Assembly: GCA_023300365.1 (NCBI GenBank)
Contig: JALZWD010000005.1
Coordinates: 1-5,808 of the forward strand
Source: Flavimaricola sp.
GTDB lineage: Bacteria > Pseudomonadota > Alphaproteobacteria > Rhodobacterales > Rhodobacteraceae
Direction: 5' to 3'
Length of the DNA: 5,808 bases
Notes under the pieces: generated by a model
Seen by the model: the letters and a program-made list of their open reading frames with translations, nothing else
Told to the model about the DNA's origin: nothing
The model's database searches: none
In this document: positions 1 through 5,808 of the stretch, piece by piece
How the letters are laid out: each line of letters starts with the position of its first letter
Position numbering within the stretch: position 1 is the first letter of the stretch
Position numbers and translations under genes: made by a program

Positions 1-1
1 C

Positions 2-400
2 ATTGCGCAGGCCCGACCCGGTGAGGGCGGACTTGAGGCCAAATCCGGGGCAGGACGTCTGCAAGAGGTTGAGCTTGCAGCCCAAACCTTGGCCCTGCAG
101 GTAGCGTCGATTGAGCGCAACGTCGAAGGCCAAGTGGCCGCAGGTGTCGCTGCTGGTCTGATTTCGGACGCACAGGGACGGGATTTATGCAGCGCGGCTG
201 GGCTTTTGTGGCAGGTGCAAGCCGCGGGACGTTTGTTAACGGGTGGTTCCGCTGACCCAAGTGCCTTGGGTGAGGGCGGCGCACGATTTGTCTTGCGCGA
301 GACGGAAAGGGCCGACATGGCGGAATTGATCTATGAAATTGAGCGGACCTCAAACGCAGCTGCGATGGTTTTTTCCGCGATTTTGGAGGGTGGTTTGTGA
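2..400 (+). CDS. glnE: GlnE C-terminus: bifunctional glutamine synthetase adenylyltransferase / adenylyl-removing enzyme (5' partial)
   Basis: This is the C-terminal 132 residues of a gene that begins upstream of the window. The frame is open from base 2 and stops with TGA at 398-400. Near the left edge the protein reads EAKSGAGRLQEVELAAQTL. This corresponds to the conserved GlnE element of the form K-x-G-x-G-x-x-x-[DE]-[IV]-E-x-x-x-Q, which starts the helical domain after the second nucleotidyltransferase domain. A further stretch, GLLWQVQAAGRLL, fits that helical domain, and the distance from the motif to the stop is about right for GlnE. By family knowledge, the full enzyme adds and removes AMP on a tyrosine of glutamine synthetase in response to PII and glutamine, setting nitrogen assimilation in the cytoplasm. 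A TTG or other internal codon near 89 is not a real start, because family sequence continues upstream of it. The catalytic domains lie outside the window and cannot be checked. Confidence 0.82.
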   Translation: MAQARPGEGGLEAKSGAGRLQEVELAAQTLALQVASIERNVEGQVAAGVAAGLISDAQGRDLCSAAGLLWQVQAAGRLLTGGSADPSALGEGGARFVLRETERADMAELIYEIERTSNAAAMVFSAILEGGL

Positions 401-666
401 AAGGCGATGCAAATGATCCCAAAGCTTTGATCCGTGAAGCCTTCCGTATTGAGGGGATAACGGGCGCCGAATGTCGGTCGATTTTTCTCGATTGGGCGCT
501 GTCGGTGCCGGAAGGCGTCGATGTGAAGGGCCGGATTGAAGCTGTGCTCATTCAATATGAGAACGAACCTTCGGACCACCCGATGCAACTGACGCTGCGC
601 GAGGGTCTTGGCGCTGTGGCCGCGCCGAAACGACGTGGTGGTCGTGCGGCGCGGGTGAAGCAATAA
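397..666 (+). CDS. Small conserved-type protein of unknown function, coupled to glnE
   Basis: This encodes 89 residues starting at GTG (397-399). The start overlaps the glnE stop in a GTGA junction, a 4-base overlap. A good ribosome binding site, GGAGGG (385-390), lies inside the glnE end with 6 bases of spacing, so translation is probably both coupled and independently initiated. The protein is soluble, with no signal peptide or membrane segment. It has an acidic, helical-looking core that includes ECRSIFLDWAL (residues 25-35), then a short segment DHPMQLTLREGL (60-71), and ends in a basic, Arg/Lys-rich tail (about 78-88). I do not recognise a named domain. From memory, similar small proteins occur next to glnE in Rhodobacteraceae, which favours a real gene. 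A role linked to nitrogen control is inferred only from position. The gene converges on eda with only 6 bases between the two stop codons. Confidence 0.8.
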   Translation: MKGDANDPKALIREAFRIEGITGAECRSIFLDWALSVPEGVDVKGRIEAVLIQYENEPSDHPMQLTLREGLGAVAAPKRRGGRAARVKQ

Positions 667-672
667 GAGTGG

Positions 673-1314
673 TTAGCGCGGCAATTGCGCGGCTTCGGCC
701 GCAAGTGCGGTGATGCCGTCCCAATCTCCGCCCGCGACTTTGTCAGACGGTGCAACCCAAGAGCCGCCGACACACAATACATTGGGCAGGCTCAGATAGT
801 CGGTGGCGTTTTTAAGGTTTACGCCGCCCGTTGGGCAAAAGCTGATTTGTGGGATCGGTGAACCGATGGCCTTGAGAGCAGGGGCGCCACCTGCGGCTTC
901 GGCCGGAAAGAATTTACCAACCGTATAGCCGCGTTCGAGCAGCGCCATGGCCTCTGATGCTGTTGCGGCTCCGGCAAGGAGAGGCATGTCGTTTGCGGCG
1001 CATGCATCGAGAAGGCGTGGTGTGACGCCTGGTGATACGCCAAAAGTGGCGCCGGCGTCTTTGGCGTTAATCACGTCTTGTTCAGTGAGCAATGTGCCCG
1101 CCCCGACAACGCCCCCTTCGACGGCGGCCATTTCTCGGATCACTTCAAGTGCCGCCGGGGTGCGCAATGTGACTTCGAGGGCCGGCAAGCCACCTTTGAC
1201 CAAGGCTTGGGCCAAGGGCTTGGCATGGGCCGCGTCTTTGACCACCAAAACCGGGACGACTGGCGCCATTAGCATGATCTGGCGGCAGTGTTGGGAGGCG
1301 TTTTCAGGTGTCAT
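673..1314 (-). CDS. eda: KDPG aldolase (2-dehydro-3-deoxy-6-phosphogluconate aldolase)
   Basis: This is the second enzyme of the Entner-Doudoroff pathway, a class I (Schiff-base) aldolase that cleaves KDPG to pyruvate and glyceraldehyde 3-phosphate in the cytoplasm. Counted from the ATG at 1314 the protein has 213 residues, the same as E. coli Eda. Visible signatures are LEVTLRT with Glu47 and Arg51, GAGT (71-74), KFFPAE with the Schiff-base lysine Lys134, the phosphate-binding-type CPTGGV (160-165), and GGSW (183-186). A GTG eight codons upstream (1338) would give 221 residues, but no Shine-Dalgarno precedes it. The ATG has AAGGA about 7 bases upstream, so I prefer the ATG. The gene lies 75 bases after edd on the same strand and is probably co-transcribed from the edd promoter. 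One small oddity is LAGAATASEA before the lysine, where the family usually has Pro-Gly. Confidence 0.95.
   Translation of the reverse strand: MTPENASQHCRQIMLMAPVVPVLVVKDAAHAKPLAQALVKGGLPALEVTLRTPAALEVIREMAAVEGGVVGAGTLLTEQDVINAKDAGATFGVSPGVTPRLLDACAANDMPLLAGAATASEAMALLERGYTVGKFFPAEAAGGAPALKAIGSPIPQISFCPTGGVNLKNATDYLSLPNVLCVGGSWVAPSDKVAGGDWDGITALAAEAAQLPR
689..702. terminator. Possible bidirectional hairpin at a convergent gene junction (UUCG tetraloop)
   Basis: GCGGC (689-693), TTCG loop (694-697) and GCCGC (698-702) form a perfect 5-bp all-GC stem. On the + strand the loop is the very stable cUUCGg tetraloop. The hairpin sits within the last codons of eda, about 23 bases past the stop of the small + strand gene. 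It is the only strong stem between the two converging transcripts. No T-run follows on either strand, so a classical intrinsic terminator is not shown. It could equally be a chance product of GC-rich Ala/Glu codons. Confidence 0.28.
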
Positions 1315-1389
1315 AGTCTTGTCCTTGTTTGCGGCCACAGACCGATTGGGCCACGGAAATTTGAGAGCCTTGTTAAGACGGTGCCTAGG

Positions 1390-3189
1390 CTACTGCAAGG
1401 CGCAGGCTCCATCGGATGCCAGCCCAGCGTTTTGACGAAAGAGTTCAAACAGCTCGCGGCCAACGCCGTTGCCGTTGGGGGCAAGGTCGGCGGTAGCGGG
1501 GGTGCGTTCCGTCAGATCGGCAAGGCACGTAAGGCTGCCGGTTGTTGCATCAAGGCGCAGGATGTCGCCGTCGCGCAGCAACGCAATCGCACCTCCGTCT
1601 GCGGCCTCGGGGCACAGGTGGATCGCGGCGGGCACTTTGCCGGATGCGCCCGACATACGTCCATCGGTAACAAGCGCCACCTTAAGTCCGCGATCTTGGA
1701 GGACGGCGAGGGTTGGCGTCAGGCTGTGCAATTCGGGCATACCGTTGGATTTGGGGCCCTGATACCGAACAACGACAATAGTATCGGACGTGAATTCATT
1801 GGCTTGGAAGGCTTTCTTCACGTCATGTTGGTCGTGGAAGATGCGCACCGGTGCTTCGATCACATGGTGTTCTGGCTTAACAGCGGAAACCTTGATCACA
1901 GCACGGCCAAGGTTGCCCTCAAGCTGTGCGAGGCCGCCACTGGGGTGAAACGGGTCGGATGCGGGGCGTAGAATTTTGGTATTGTGTGGCTCGGAGGGGC
2001 CGGGCTCGTAGACGACGCGGCCGTCTTTGAGTTTGGGTTCTTGGGAATAAAGCGAAAGGCCAGAGCCCGCGGCGGTTTTGACATCGTCGTGCAAGAGACC
2101 TGCGTCGATCAAATTGCCAATCATATAACCCAGCCCACCAGCGGCGTGAAAGTGGTTCACATCCGCGAGGCCATTTGGGTAAACCTTGGCCATCAGGGGA
2201 ACGATCGAGGAAATATCGGCAAAATCTTGCAAATCAAGGATGACACCGGCGGCACGGGCCATTGCCGGAAGGTGCAGCACCAAATTGGTTGAGCCACCCG
2301 TTGCCATCAACCCCACAAGGCCATTCACAAAGGCCTTTTCGTCAAGAACATCGGATACCGGCGTGAATTGGTTTCCAAGTGCGGTCATGGCCAGTGCGCG
2401 TTCTGTGGCGGCGGTCGTCAGCGCATCGCGCAAGGGGTTGTCTGGGTTGACAAACGAGGCGCCGGGCAGGTGCAAACCCATAAACTCCATGAGCATTTGG
2501 TTAGAGTTGGCGGTGCCATAGAATGTGCAGGTGCCTGGGCCATGATAGCTGGCCATTTCGCCCTTCATGAGTTCGGCCCGGTCAATGTTGCCCTTGGCAA
2601 ACTCTTGCCGGATCTTGGCCTTTTCATCGTTGGGCAATCCGCTTGTCATGGGGCCCGCAGGAACAAAGACGCCGGGAATATAGCCGAATGTTGCGGCCGC
2701 GATAATCAGGCCGGGTACAATTTTATCGCAAACGCCGAGGTACATGGCGGCGTCATATGTATTGTGCGACAGCCCGACGGCCGCGGACATGGCGATCACG
2801 TCGCGCGAAAACAGGGAAAGCTCCATACCCGTTTGGCCTTGGGTGACGCCATCACACATAGCGGGCACGCCACCTGCGACTTGGGCGGTCCCACCAGCTG
2901 CGCGTGCGGCATCCCGGATCAGGTTGGGATAGGTTTCAAACGGCTGGTGGGCCGAGAGCATGTCATTATAGGCGGTGATGATACCAATATTGGCGCTGCG
3001 CTCGTCGGTCAGCGTGTCTTTGTCGTCCATCGCGGCATAAGCGTGGGCTTGGTTCCCACATGTCAGATGCGCCCGGCGCGGACCTTCGGCGGCGGCGGCG
3101 GACATACGCGACAGATATGTTCCGCGGGCCGAGGCGCTGCGTTCCATAATGCGGTCTGTGACTGCGGCGATTGTGGGGTTGAGCGACAT
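1390..3189 (-). CDS. edd: 6-phosphogluconate dehydratase, Entner-Doudoroff pathway
   Basis: This dehydrates 6-phosphogluconate to KDPG, the committed step of the Entner-Doudoroff route. The protein has 599 residues (E. coli Edd has 603) and belongs to the IlvD/Edd family of iron-sulfur dehydratases. The three cysteines expected to hold the cluster sit in family contexts: GVPAMCDGVTQGQ (Cys112), YLGVCDKIVPG (Cys154) and GPGTCTFYGTANSNQ (Cys221). Other hallmarks are MATGGSTN (295-302), HAAGGLGYMI (348-357) and the C-terminal VTDGRMSGASGKVPAAIH (507-524). I chose ATG 3189 because AAGGA lies 8 bases before it and the protein then begins MSLNPTIAAV, close to the family's N-terminus. An in-frame ATG at 3198 has its purine run directly abutting it. 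A further ATG at 3288 would add 33 unrelated residues across the promoter region. The stop is TAG. The gene is followed by eda and transcribed divergently from the lipoprotein gene. Confidence 0.96.
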   Translation of the reverse strand: MSLNPTIAAVTDRIMERSASARGTYLSRMSAAAAEGPRRAHLTCGNQAHAYAAMDDKDTLTDERSANIGIITAYNDMLSAHQPFETYPNLIRDAARAAGGTAQVAGGVPAMCDGVTQGQTGMELSLFSRDVIAMSAAVGLSHNTYDAAMYLGVCDKIVPGLIIAAATFGYIPGVFVPAGPMTSGLPNDEKAKIRQEFAKGNIDRAELMKGEMASYHGPGTCTFYGTANSNQMLMEFMGLHLPGASFVNPDNPLRDALTTAATERALAMTALGNQFTPVSDVLDEKAFVNGLVGLMATGGSTNLVLHLPAMARAAGVILDLQDFADISSIVPLMAKVYPNGLADVNHFHAAGGLGYMIGNLIDAGLLHDDVKTAAGSGLSLYSQEPKLKDGRVVYEPGPSEPHNTKILRPASDPFHPSGGLAQLEGNLGRAVIKVSAVKPEHHVIEAPVRIFHDQHDVKKAFQANEFTSDTIVVVRYQGPKSNGMPELHSLTPTLAVLQDRGLKVALVTDGRMSGASGKVPAAIHLCPEAADGGAIALLRDGDILRLDATTGSLTCLADLTERTPATADLAPNGNGVGRELFELFRQNAGLASDGACALQ

Positions 3190-3244
3190 GGGGTTCATCC
3201 TTGGTCGGAAAATAAAGCAGTTAAAGGTCCGATAGCATAGACCC

Positions 3245-3256
3245 GGTAGCGCTAAC
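3245..3256. promoter_or_regulatory. LacI-family-like operator upstream of edd-eda
   Basis: The sequence GGTAGCGCTAAC contains the perfect 8-bp palindrome TAGCGCTA (3247-3254) and matches outward again at the outermost pair. Only one symmetric position breaks the ideal GTTAGCGCTAAC. A central CG flanked by AG/CT is typical of LacI/GalR-family operators. The centre lies about 61 bases upstream of the edd start, where it would overlap the edd promoter. In Rhodobacter sphaeroides the LacI-family regulator CceR controls Entner-Doudoroff and other central carbon genes. That this site is a CceR-type operator is inference. Confidence 0.55.
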
Positions 3257-3384
3257 AAGTTGTCAGCGCCAATGCACGCGAACGTCATTAACTTTTCTTA
3301 AAGTTGAACAAAAGTGCACATATTTCTGCCCCCTTTCAACAGCACGTTTTCGGCAAAGCCATGGGACTAATCCTTTGGCCTGAT

Positions 3385-3390
3385 AGGAGG
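3385..3390 (+). promoter_or_regulatory. Strong Shine-Dalgarno of the lipoprotein gene
   Basis: AGGAGG lies 5 bases before the ATG at 3396 and fixes that start. The following rRNA methyltransferase gene has an almost identical leader (AGGAGG at 4082-4087, also 5 bases from its ATG). Confidence 0.8.
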
Positions 3391-3395
3391 GCAGT

Positions 3396-4028
3396 ATGTC
3401 TATCAAAATGATTACAACATTGGCCGGATTGGCCTTGGGCGTCGCAGGTTGCACAGCGGTTGATACCTCGACGCGTAACGCACCCATCGCACCCGTGCTT
3501 GTGGCGCCAGATCAGGCACCGATTGAACGGTCGTATCAACTGAGCGATGCGGTTGTACAAGTATCACGCGAATTGTCGGTATCAGAGGGCGCGGGATTTT
3601 TCCCCCTCGCAGATATCGTTTGGCGCGGAGACGCGATTGGCGACCGGCACGCCCAGCTTGAGACATTGTTTGGCGAAGCCTCGGCACGCGTGGCGACACA
3701 GCTGGAAGGTGATGTGCCGGTTGTGGCGGTGATAACACTGCACCGGTTCCACGGCGTCACGGAACGTACGCGGTATACAACGGGCGGCGTCTACAACATG
3801 GAATTCCAGCTGACGTTGCAACATGCGCAAACCGGCGAAGTTCTTGAGACGTCACGATTTATCGAAGCAAATCTTCCCGCGCCTGGTGGTCAAGCGGCTG
3901 TCCGGCTCGAGCAAATTGGCCAGACCGAGCGTGTACGGGTTTTGGATTATTTGACATTTGTTTTGCACCGCGAGTTGACGGGCGGAGTTGCCCCCGGCGC
4001 GCCGGAGCCCGTTGAGAGCTTTCTCTGA
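3396..4028 (+). CDS. Secreted lipoprotein of unknown function (possibly DUF6778-type)
   Basis: The protein has 210 residues. Its N-terminus is a lipoprotein signal peptide: Lys4, a hydrophobic stretch (residues 5-17), then the lipobox V-A-G-C with the lipid-bearing Cys19. The next residue is Thr, not Asp, which would favour the outer membrane by the E. coli rule. The mature part has a Pro/Ala-rich linker (about 29-43), then a mixed alpha/beta domain. The most distinctive segment is FHGVTERTRY...GGVYNMEFQLTL (119-141), followed by TGEVLETS, which looks like beta strands. The C-terminal tail (197-210) is Gly/Pro-rich and probably disordered. There is no catalytic motif. From memory it resembles a Rhodobacterales lipoprotein family labelled DUF6778, but I cannot verify this. 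The start is fixed by a strong AGGAGG. It is transcribed away from edd, and a link to sugar metabolism is not shown. Confidence 0.85.
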   Translation: MSIKMITTLAGLALGVAGCTAVDTSTRNAPIAPVLVAPDQAPIERSYQLSDAVVQVSRELSVSEGAGFFPLADIVWRGDAIGDRHAQLETLFGEASARVATQLEGDVPVVAVITLHRFHGVTERTRYTTGGVYNMEFQLTLQHAQTGEVLETSRFIEANLPAPGGQAAVRLEQIGQTERVRVLDYLTFVLHRELTGGVAPGAPEPVESFL

Positions 4029-4092
4029 ACTTATTGGGATCTGTTTCTTAGCGGTCCTTCCCCCCGGGTTCAGATGCATATAGGAGGACGGC

Positions 4093-5310
4093 ATGACGCT
4101 GTCCTCCTTTTCCGTTTCGCCCGATGACCTGCCCCGTGTCCGCCTGCTTCCCAAAGCAGAGGCGCGTGCCATTCGCCATGGATTCCCGTGGGTTTTCGCA
4201 AACGAGGTCGTGATGGACCGGCGTACCAAGAAATTGGTGCCGGGTTCCTTCGCCGTATTAGAAGATGCCGAGCGTCGTGCCATGGCGATGATTACGGTGA
4301 ACCCCAATTCGCGTATTATGGGCCGGGTGATGGATATGTCGCCAGAGACCGTGCTGAATGCTGGTTGGCTTGAGACGCGGCTAAGCCGGGCTTTGGCGCA
4401 CCGCGCGCGGGTGTATGATGCACCGTTCTATCGCTTGGTGCACGCCGAGGCCGATGGTTTGCCGGGCGTGATTATTGACCGCTTTGGAGATGTGGCGGTG
4501 ATCCAGCCGAACGCCGCATGGGCGGATGTGAACATCGTGGCCTTGTCCCAAGCAGTTGCAAAGGTGACGGGGGTGACGACGGTGGTCTCCAATGGCACAG
4601 GCCGGGCACGCAGCCTTGAGGGACTTGAGGAGGTTACGTCTGTGCCTGTGGGCGTGGCCCCAGTCGGACCTTTGGCCGTGCCGATGAACGGCGCAACCTA
4701 TTTGGCCGATGTCATGGGCGGCCAAAAGACTGGGCTCTTTTATGACCAACGACCCAATCACGCCTTTGTCGCGGGGTTGTCAAAGGATGCGCGGGTCTTG
4801 GATGTCTTTAGCCACGTAGGCGGTTTTGGCCTTGCGGCTTTGGCAAATGGCGCGGTCTCGGCGTTGGCCGTAGACGGATCTGCTCCGGCGCTGGCATTGG
4901 CGACCGAGGGCGCGAAGAAATCGGGATTTGAGGATAAGTTCAGCACACGCAAAGGCGACGCGTTTGATGTGTTGACCCAGCTTGGGCAGGACGAGGCGCA
5001 ATTTGATGTTGTGGTTTGTGATCCACCGGCCTTTGCGCCCTCGAAACCCTCGCTTGAAGCGGGGCTGCGCGCCTATGAGCGGGTGGCACGTTTGGCGGCA
5101 CCCTTGGTGGCCGAGGGAGGGTATCTTGTGCTGTGCTCGTGTTCACATGCCGCCGAGATGACCAAGTTTCGCAATTCATGCGCCCGCGGGATTGGGCGTG
5201 GTGGGCGGCGCGGGCAAATTATTTACACGGGCCAAGCGGGGCCAGATCATCCAGTGCTGCCGCATTTGGCCGAAAGCGGTTATCTCAAATCGTTGGTATT
5301 TCGCCTATGA
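4093..5310 (+). CDS. RlmI-type SAM-dependent rRNA (cytosine-C5) methyltransferase
   Basis: The protein has 405 residues (E. coli RlmI is about 396). An N-terminal PUA-like RNA-binding region covers about 14-85 and includes HGFPWVFANEV (29-39). It is followed by the typical linker YRLVHAEADGLPGVIIDRFG (113-132). The methyltransferase domain has QKTGLFYDQR (211-220), SAM-binding motif I VLDVFSHVGGFG (235-246), the acidic end of motif II AVDGS (259-263), motif IV DPPAF (310-314) and the cysteine-containing CSCSH (348-352). RlmI makes m5C1962 in 23S rRNA using S-adenosylmethionine. This member probably acts on the same or a similar rRNA site, so I withhold the gene symbol. The start ATG has AGGAGG 5 bases upstream. 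A 64-base gap separates it from the lipoprotein gene, with no convincing terminator, so read-through is possible. Its stop overlaps the next start (ATGA, 5307-5310). Confidence 0.92.
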   Translation: MTLSSFSVSPDDLPRVRLLPKAEARAIRHGFPWVFANEVVMDRRTKKLVPGSFAVLEDAERRAMAMITVNPNSRIMGRVMDMSPETVLNAGWLETRLSRALAHRARVYDAPFYRLVHAEADGLPGVIIDRFGDVAVIQPNAAWADVNIVALSQAVAKVTGVTTVVSNGTGRARSLEGLEEVTSVPVGVAPVGPLAVPMNGATYLADVMGGQKTGLFYDQRPNHAFVAGLSKDARVLDVFSHVGGFGLAALANGAVSALAVDGSAPALALATEGAKKSGFEDKFSTRKGDAFDVLTQLGQDEAQFDVVVCDPPAFAPSKPSLEAGLRAYERVARLAAPLVAEGGYLVLCSCSHAAEMTKFRNSCARGIGRGGRRGQIIYTGQAGPDHPVLPHLAESGYLKSLVFRL

Positions 5311-5808
5311 GCCAGCGGATGATGTTGGATGCATGTGTTTTGTATCCAACGGTCATGCGCGAGGTTCTGTTGGGTTGTGCAAAGGCCAACCTATATCACC
5401 CTCGTTGGTCGGCGCGAATTTTGGAAGAATGGGCGCGCGCGGCCGTGAAACTTGGTCCCGAGCAAGAAGCCGTGGCGCGCGGCGAAGTGGTGGTTTTGCA
5501 AGGCCGCTGGACCGAGGCGATGGTGCCCGTGCGTCAAGGCTTGGAAGAACGGCTATGGTTGCCCGATCCGAACGATGTGCATGTGCTTGCGAGTGCGATT
5601 GCTGGTTCTTGCGACGGCATTGTGACGATGAACGCCAAGGATTTTCCACGCAATTTACTTGCCGAAGAGGGGCTCGAGCGTGTGGATCCCGACGGGTTTG
5701 TGATGCGCCTGTTTGACAAAGCGCCGCATACCGTGGCGGGGGTTGTTAGGGATGTTGTTGGCGAGGCCTGCCGGCTGTCGGGAGAGGTATGGACGCCAAG
5801 ACGATTGA
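5307..5808 (+). CDS. PIN-domain putative ribonuclease (3' partial; RSP_2648-like)
   Basis: The frame is open from ATG 5307 through 167 codons to the window end with no stop. The start overlaps the methyltransferase stop as ATGA. No Shine-Dalgarno precedes it, so translation probably depends on termination-reinitiation. PIN features are visible: the N-terminal strand with its metal-binding aspartate MMLDACVLYP (Asp8), LEEWARA (Glu40/Glu41), LPDPNDVHVLASAI (Asp87, Asp90) and the final strand TMNAKDFP (Asp112). Together these give the acidic cluster expected of a Mg/Mn-dependent nuclease. From memory it matches a Rhodobacteraceae PIN family named after RSP_2648, whose members end about 10-25 residues after this point. 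PIN proteins act as toxin RNases or in RNA processing. No antitoxin gene precedes it, and coupling to an rRNA methyltransferase hints at an RNA-related housekeeping role, which is inference. An overlapping reading frame at 5192-5716 is a shadow. Confidence 0.85.
   Translation, partial: MSQRMMLDACVLYPTVMREVLLGCAKANLYHPRWSARILEEWARAAVKLGPEQEAVARGEVVVLQGRWTEAMVPVRQGLEERLWLPDPNDVHVLASAIAGSCDGIVTMNAKDFPRNLLAEEGLERVDPDGFVMRLFDKAPHTVAGVVRDVVGEACRLSGEVWTPRRL

Larger units (their letters stand above)
3190..3395. promoter_or_regulatory. Divergent intergenic region between edd and the lipoprotein gene
   Basis: This 206-base region must hold promoters for edd-eda (leftward) and probably for the lipoprotein gene (rightward). 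It is AT-richer than the flanking genes between about 3285 and 3330. Leftward, a CTGACA -35-like hexamer (complement of 3269-3274) and TATGCT or CTATCG -10-like runs (complement of about 3231-3239) flank the palindrome at 3245-3256, but the spacings are not ideal. Rightward, TTAAAG (3298-3303) and TATTTC (3321-3326) are 17 bases apart but match consensus poorly. A perfect 6-bp inverted repeat, AACTTT-TCTT-AAAGTT, lies at 3290-3305, and the palindrome GTGCAC at 3314-3319. No promoter can be assigned with confidence by eye. Confidence 0.55.

Noticed and set aside
1288..1971. + strand open frame (227 codons) across the edd/eda junction
   Set aside because: It is antisense to the edd end and the eda start, with no recognisable domain. 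Both genes beneath it have clear catalytic motifs.
2368..3240. Long + strand open frame (290 codons) opposite edd
   Set aside because: It lies entirely antisense to the well-supported edd coding sequence, has no family resemblance, and is a typical codon-bias shadow in GC-rich DNA.
3260..3274. Second LacI-like site TTGTCAGCGCCAATG next to the operator
   Set aside because: It shares the AGCGC core, but the two arms do not match as an inverted repeat, so it does not qualify as a second operator by eye.
4029..4092. Possible terminator between the lipoprotein and methyltransferase genes
   Set aside because: Only a 5-bp ATCTG/CAGAT repeat with a loop of nearly 30 bases and a bare CCCGGG were found. 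There is no stable stem with a T-run.
3852..4307. - strand open frame (151 codons) spanning the lipoprotein/methyltransferase gap
   Set aside because: It overlaps two supported + strand genes, has a low-complexity basic composition and no matching motifs.
5192..5716. + strand open frame (174 codons) over the methyltransferase end
   Set aside because: It is out of frame with both real genes. The frame from 5307 encodes PIN motifs, and the frame through 5310 completes the methyltransferase. The Arg/Gly/Cys-rich product looks like a shadow.
1..5808. Mobile element, CRISPR array, defence island or tRNA-linked insertion
   Set aside because: No transposase or integrase motifs, terminal inverted repeats, spaced direct repeats or tRNA-like cloverleaf were seen. 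The PIN protein alone is not evidence of a toxin-antitoxin module.

Overview
The window reads as ordinary chromosome from an alphaproteobacterium, most likely a roseobacter-type member of the Rhodobacteraceae/Rhodobacterales. The evidence is moderate-to-high GC coding DNA, the glnE tail next to Entner-Doudoroff genes, a small lipoprotein of a type I associate with this order, and an rRNA methyltransferase coupled to a PIN-domain protein of a type I also associate with it. The placement rests on protein resemblance from memory, not on a search. There is no sign of mobile DNA, CRISPR, tRNA or rRNA, and coding density is very high.

Layout. Bases 2-400 (+) hold the last 132 codons of glnE, the glutamine synthetase adenylyltransferase/adenylyl-removing enzyme. 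It overlaps by 4 bases (GTGA) an 89-residue conserved-looking protein of unknown function (397-666, +). Six bases later, on the opposite strand, lies the Entner-Doudoroff pair, read right to left: edd (6-phosphogluconate dehydratase, 3189-1390) then eda (KDPG aldolase, best start 1314, ending at 673). Together they convert 6-phosphogluconate to pyruvate and glyceraldehyde 3-phosphate.

A 206-base divergent intergenic region (3190-3395) separates edd from a rightward gene for a 210-residue lipoprotein (3396-4028). It carries the most notable regulatory signal here: a LacI-family-like palindrome built on TAGCGCTA (core 3247-3254), about 60 bases upstream of the edd start. It fits carbon-responsive control of the pathway, for instance by a CceR-type regulator. 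The lipoprotein is followed after 64 bases by an RlmI-type SAM-dependent 23S rRNA methyltransferase (4093-5310). That gene overlaps by ATGA a PIN-domain putative ribonuclease (5307 to beyond 5808), which is cut by the window end.

I found no clearly novel system. The points most worth checking are the operator-like palindrome, the translational coupling of an rRNA methyltransferase with a PIN nuclease that has no visible antitoxin, the small protein coupled to glnE, and the start-site choices for edd and eda.
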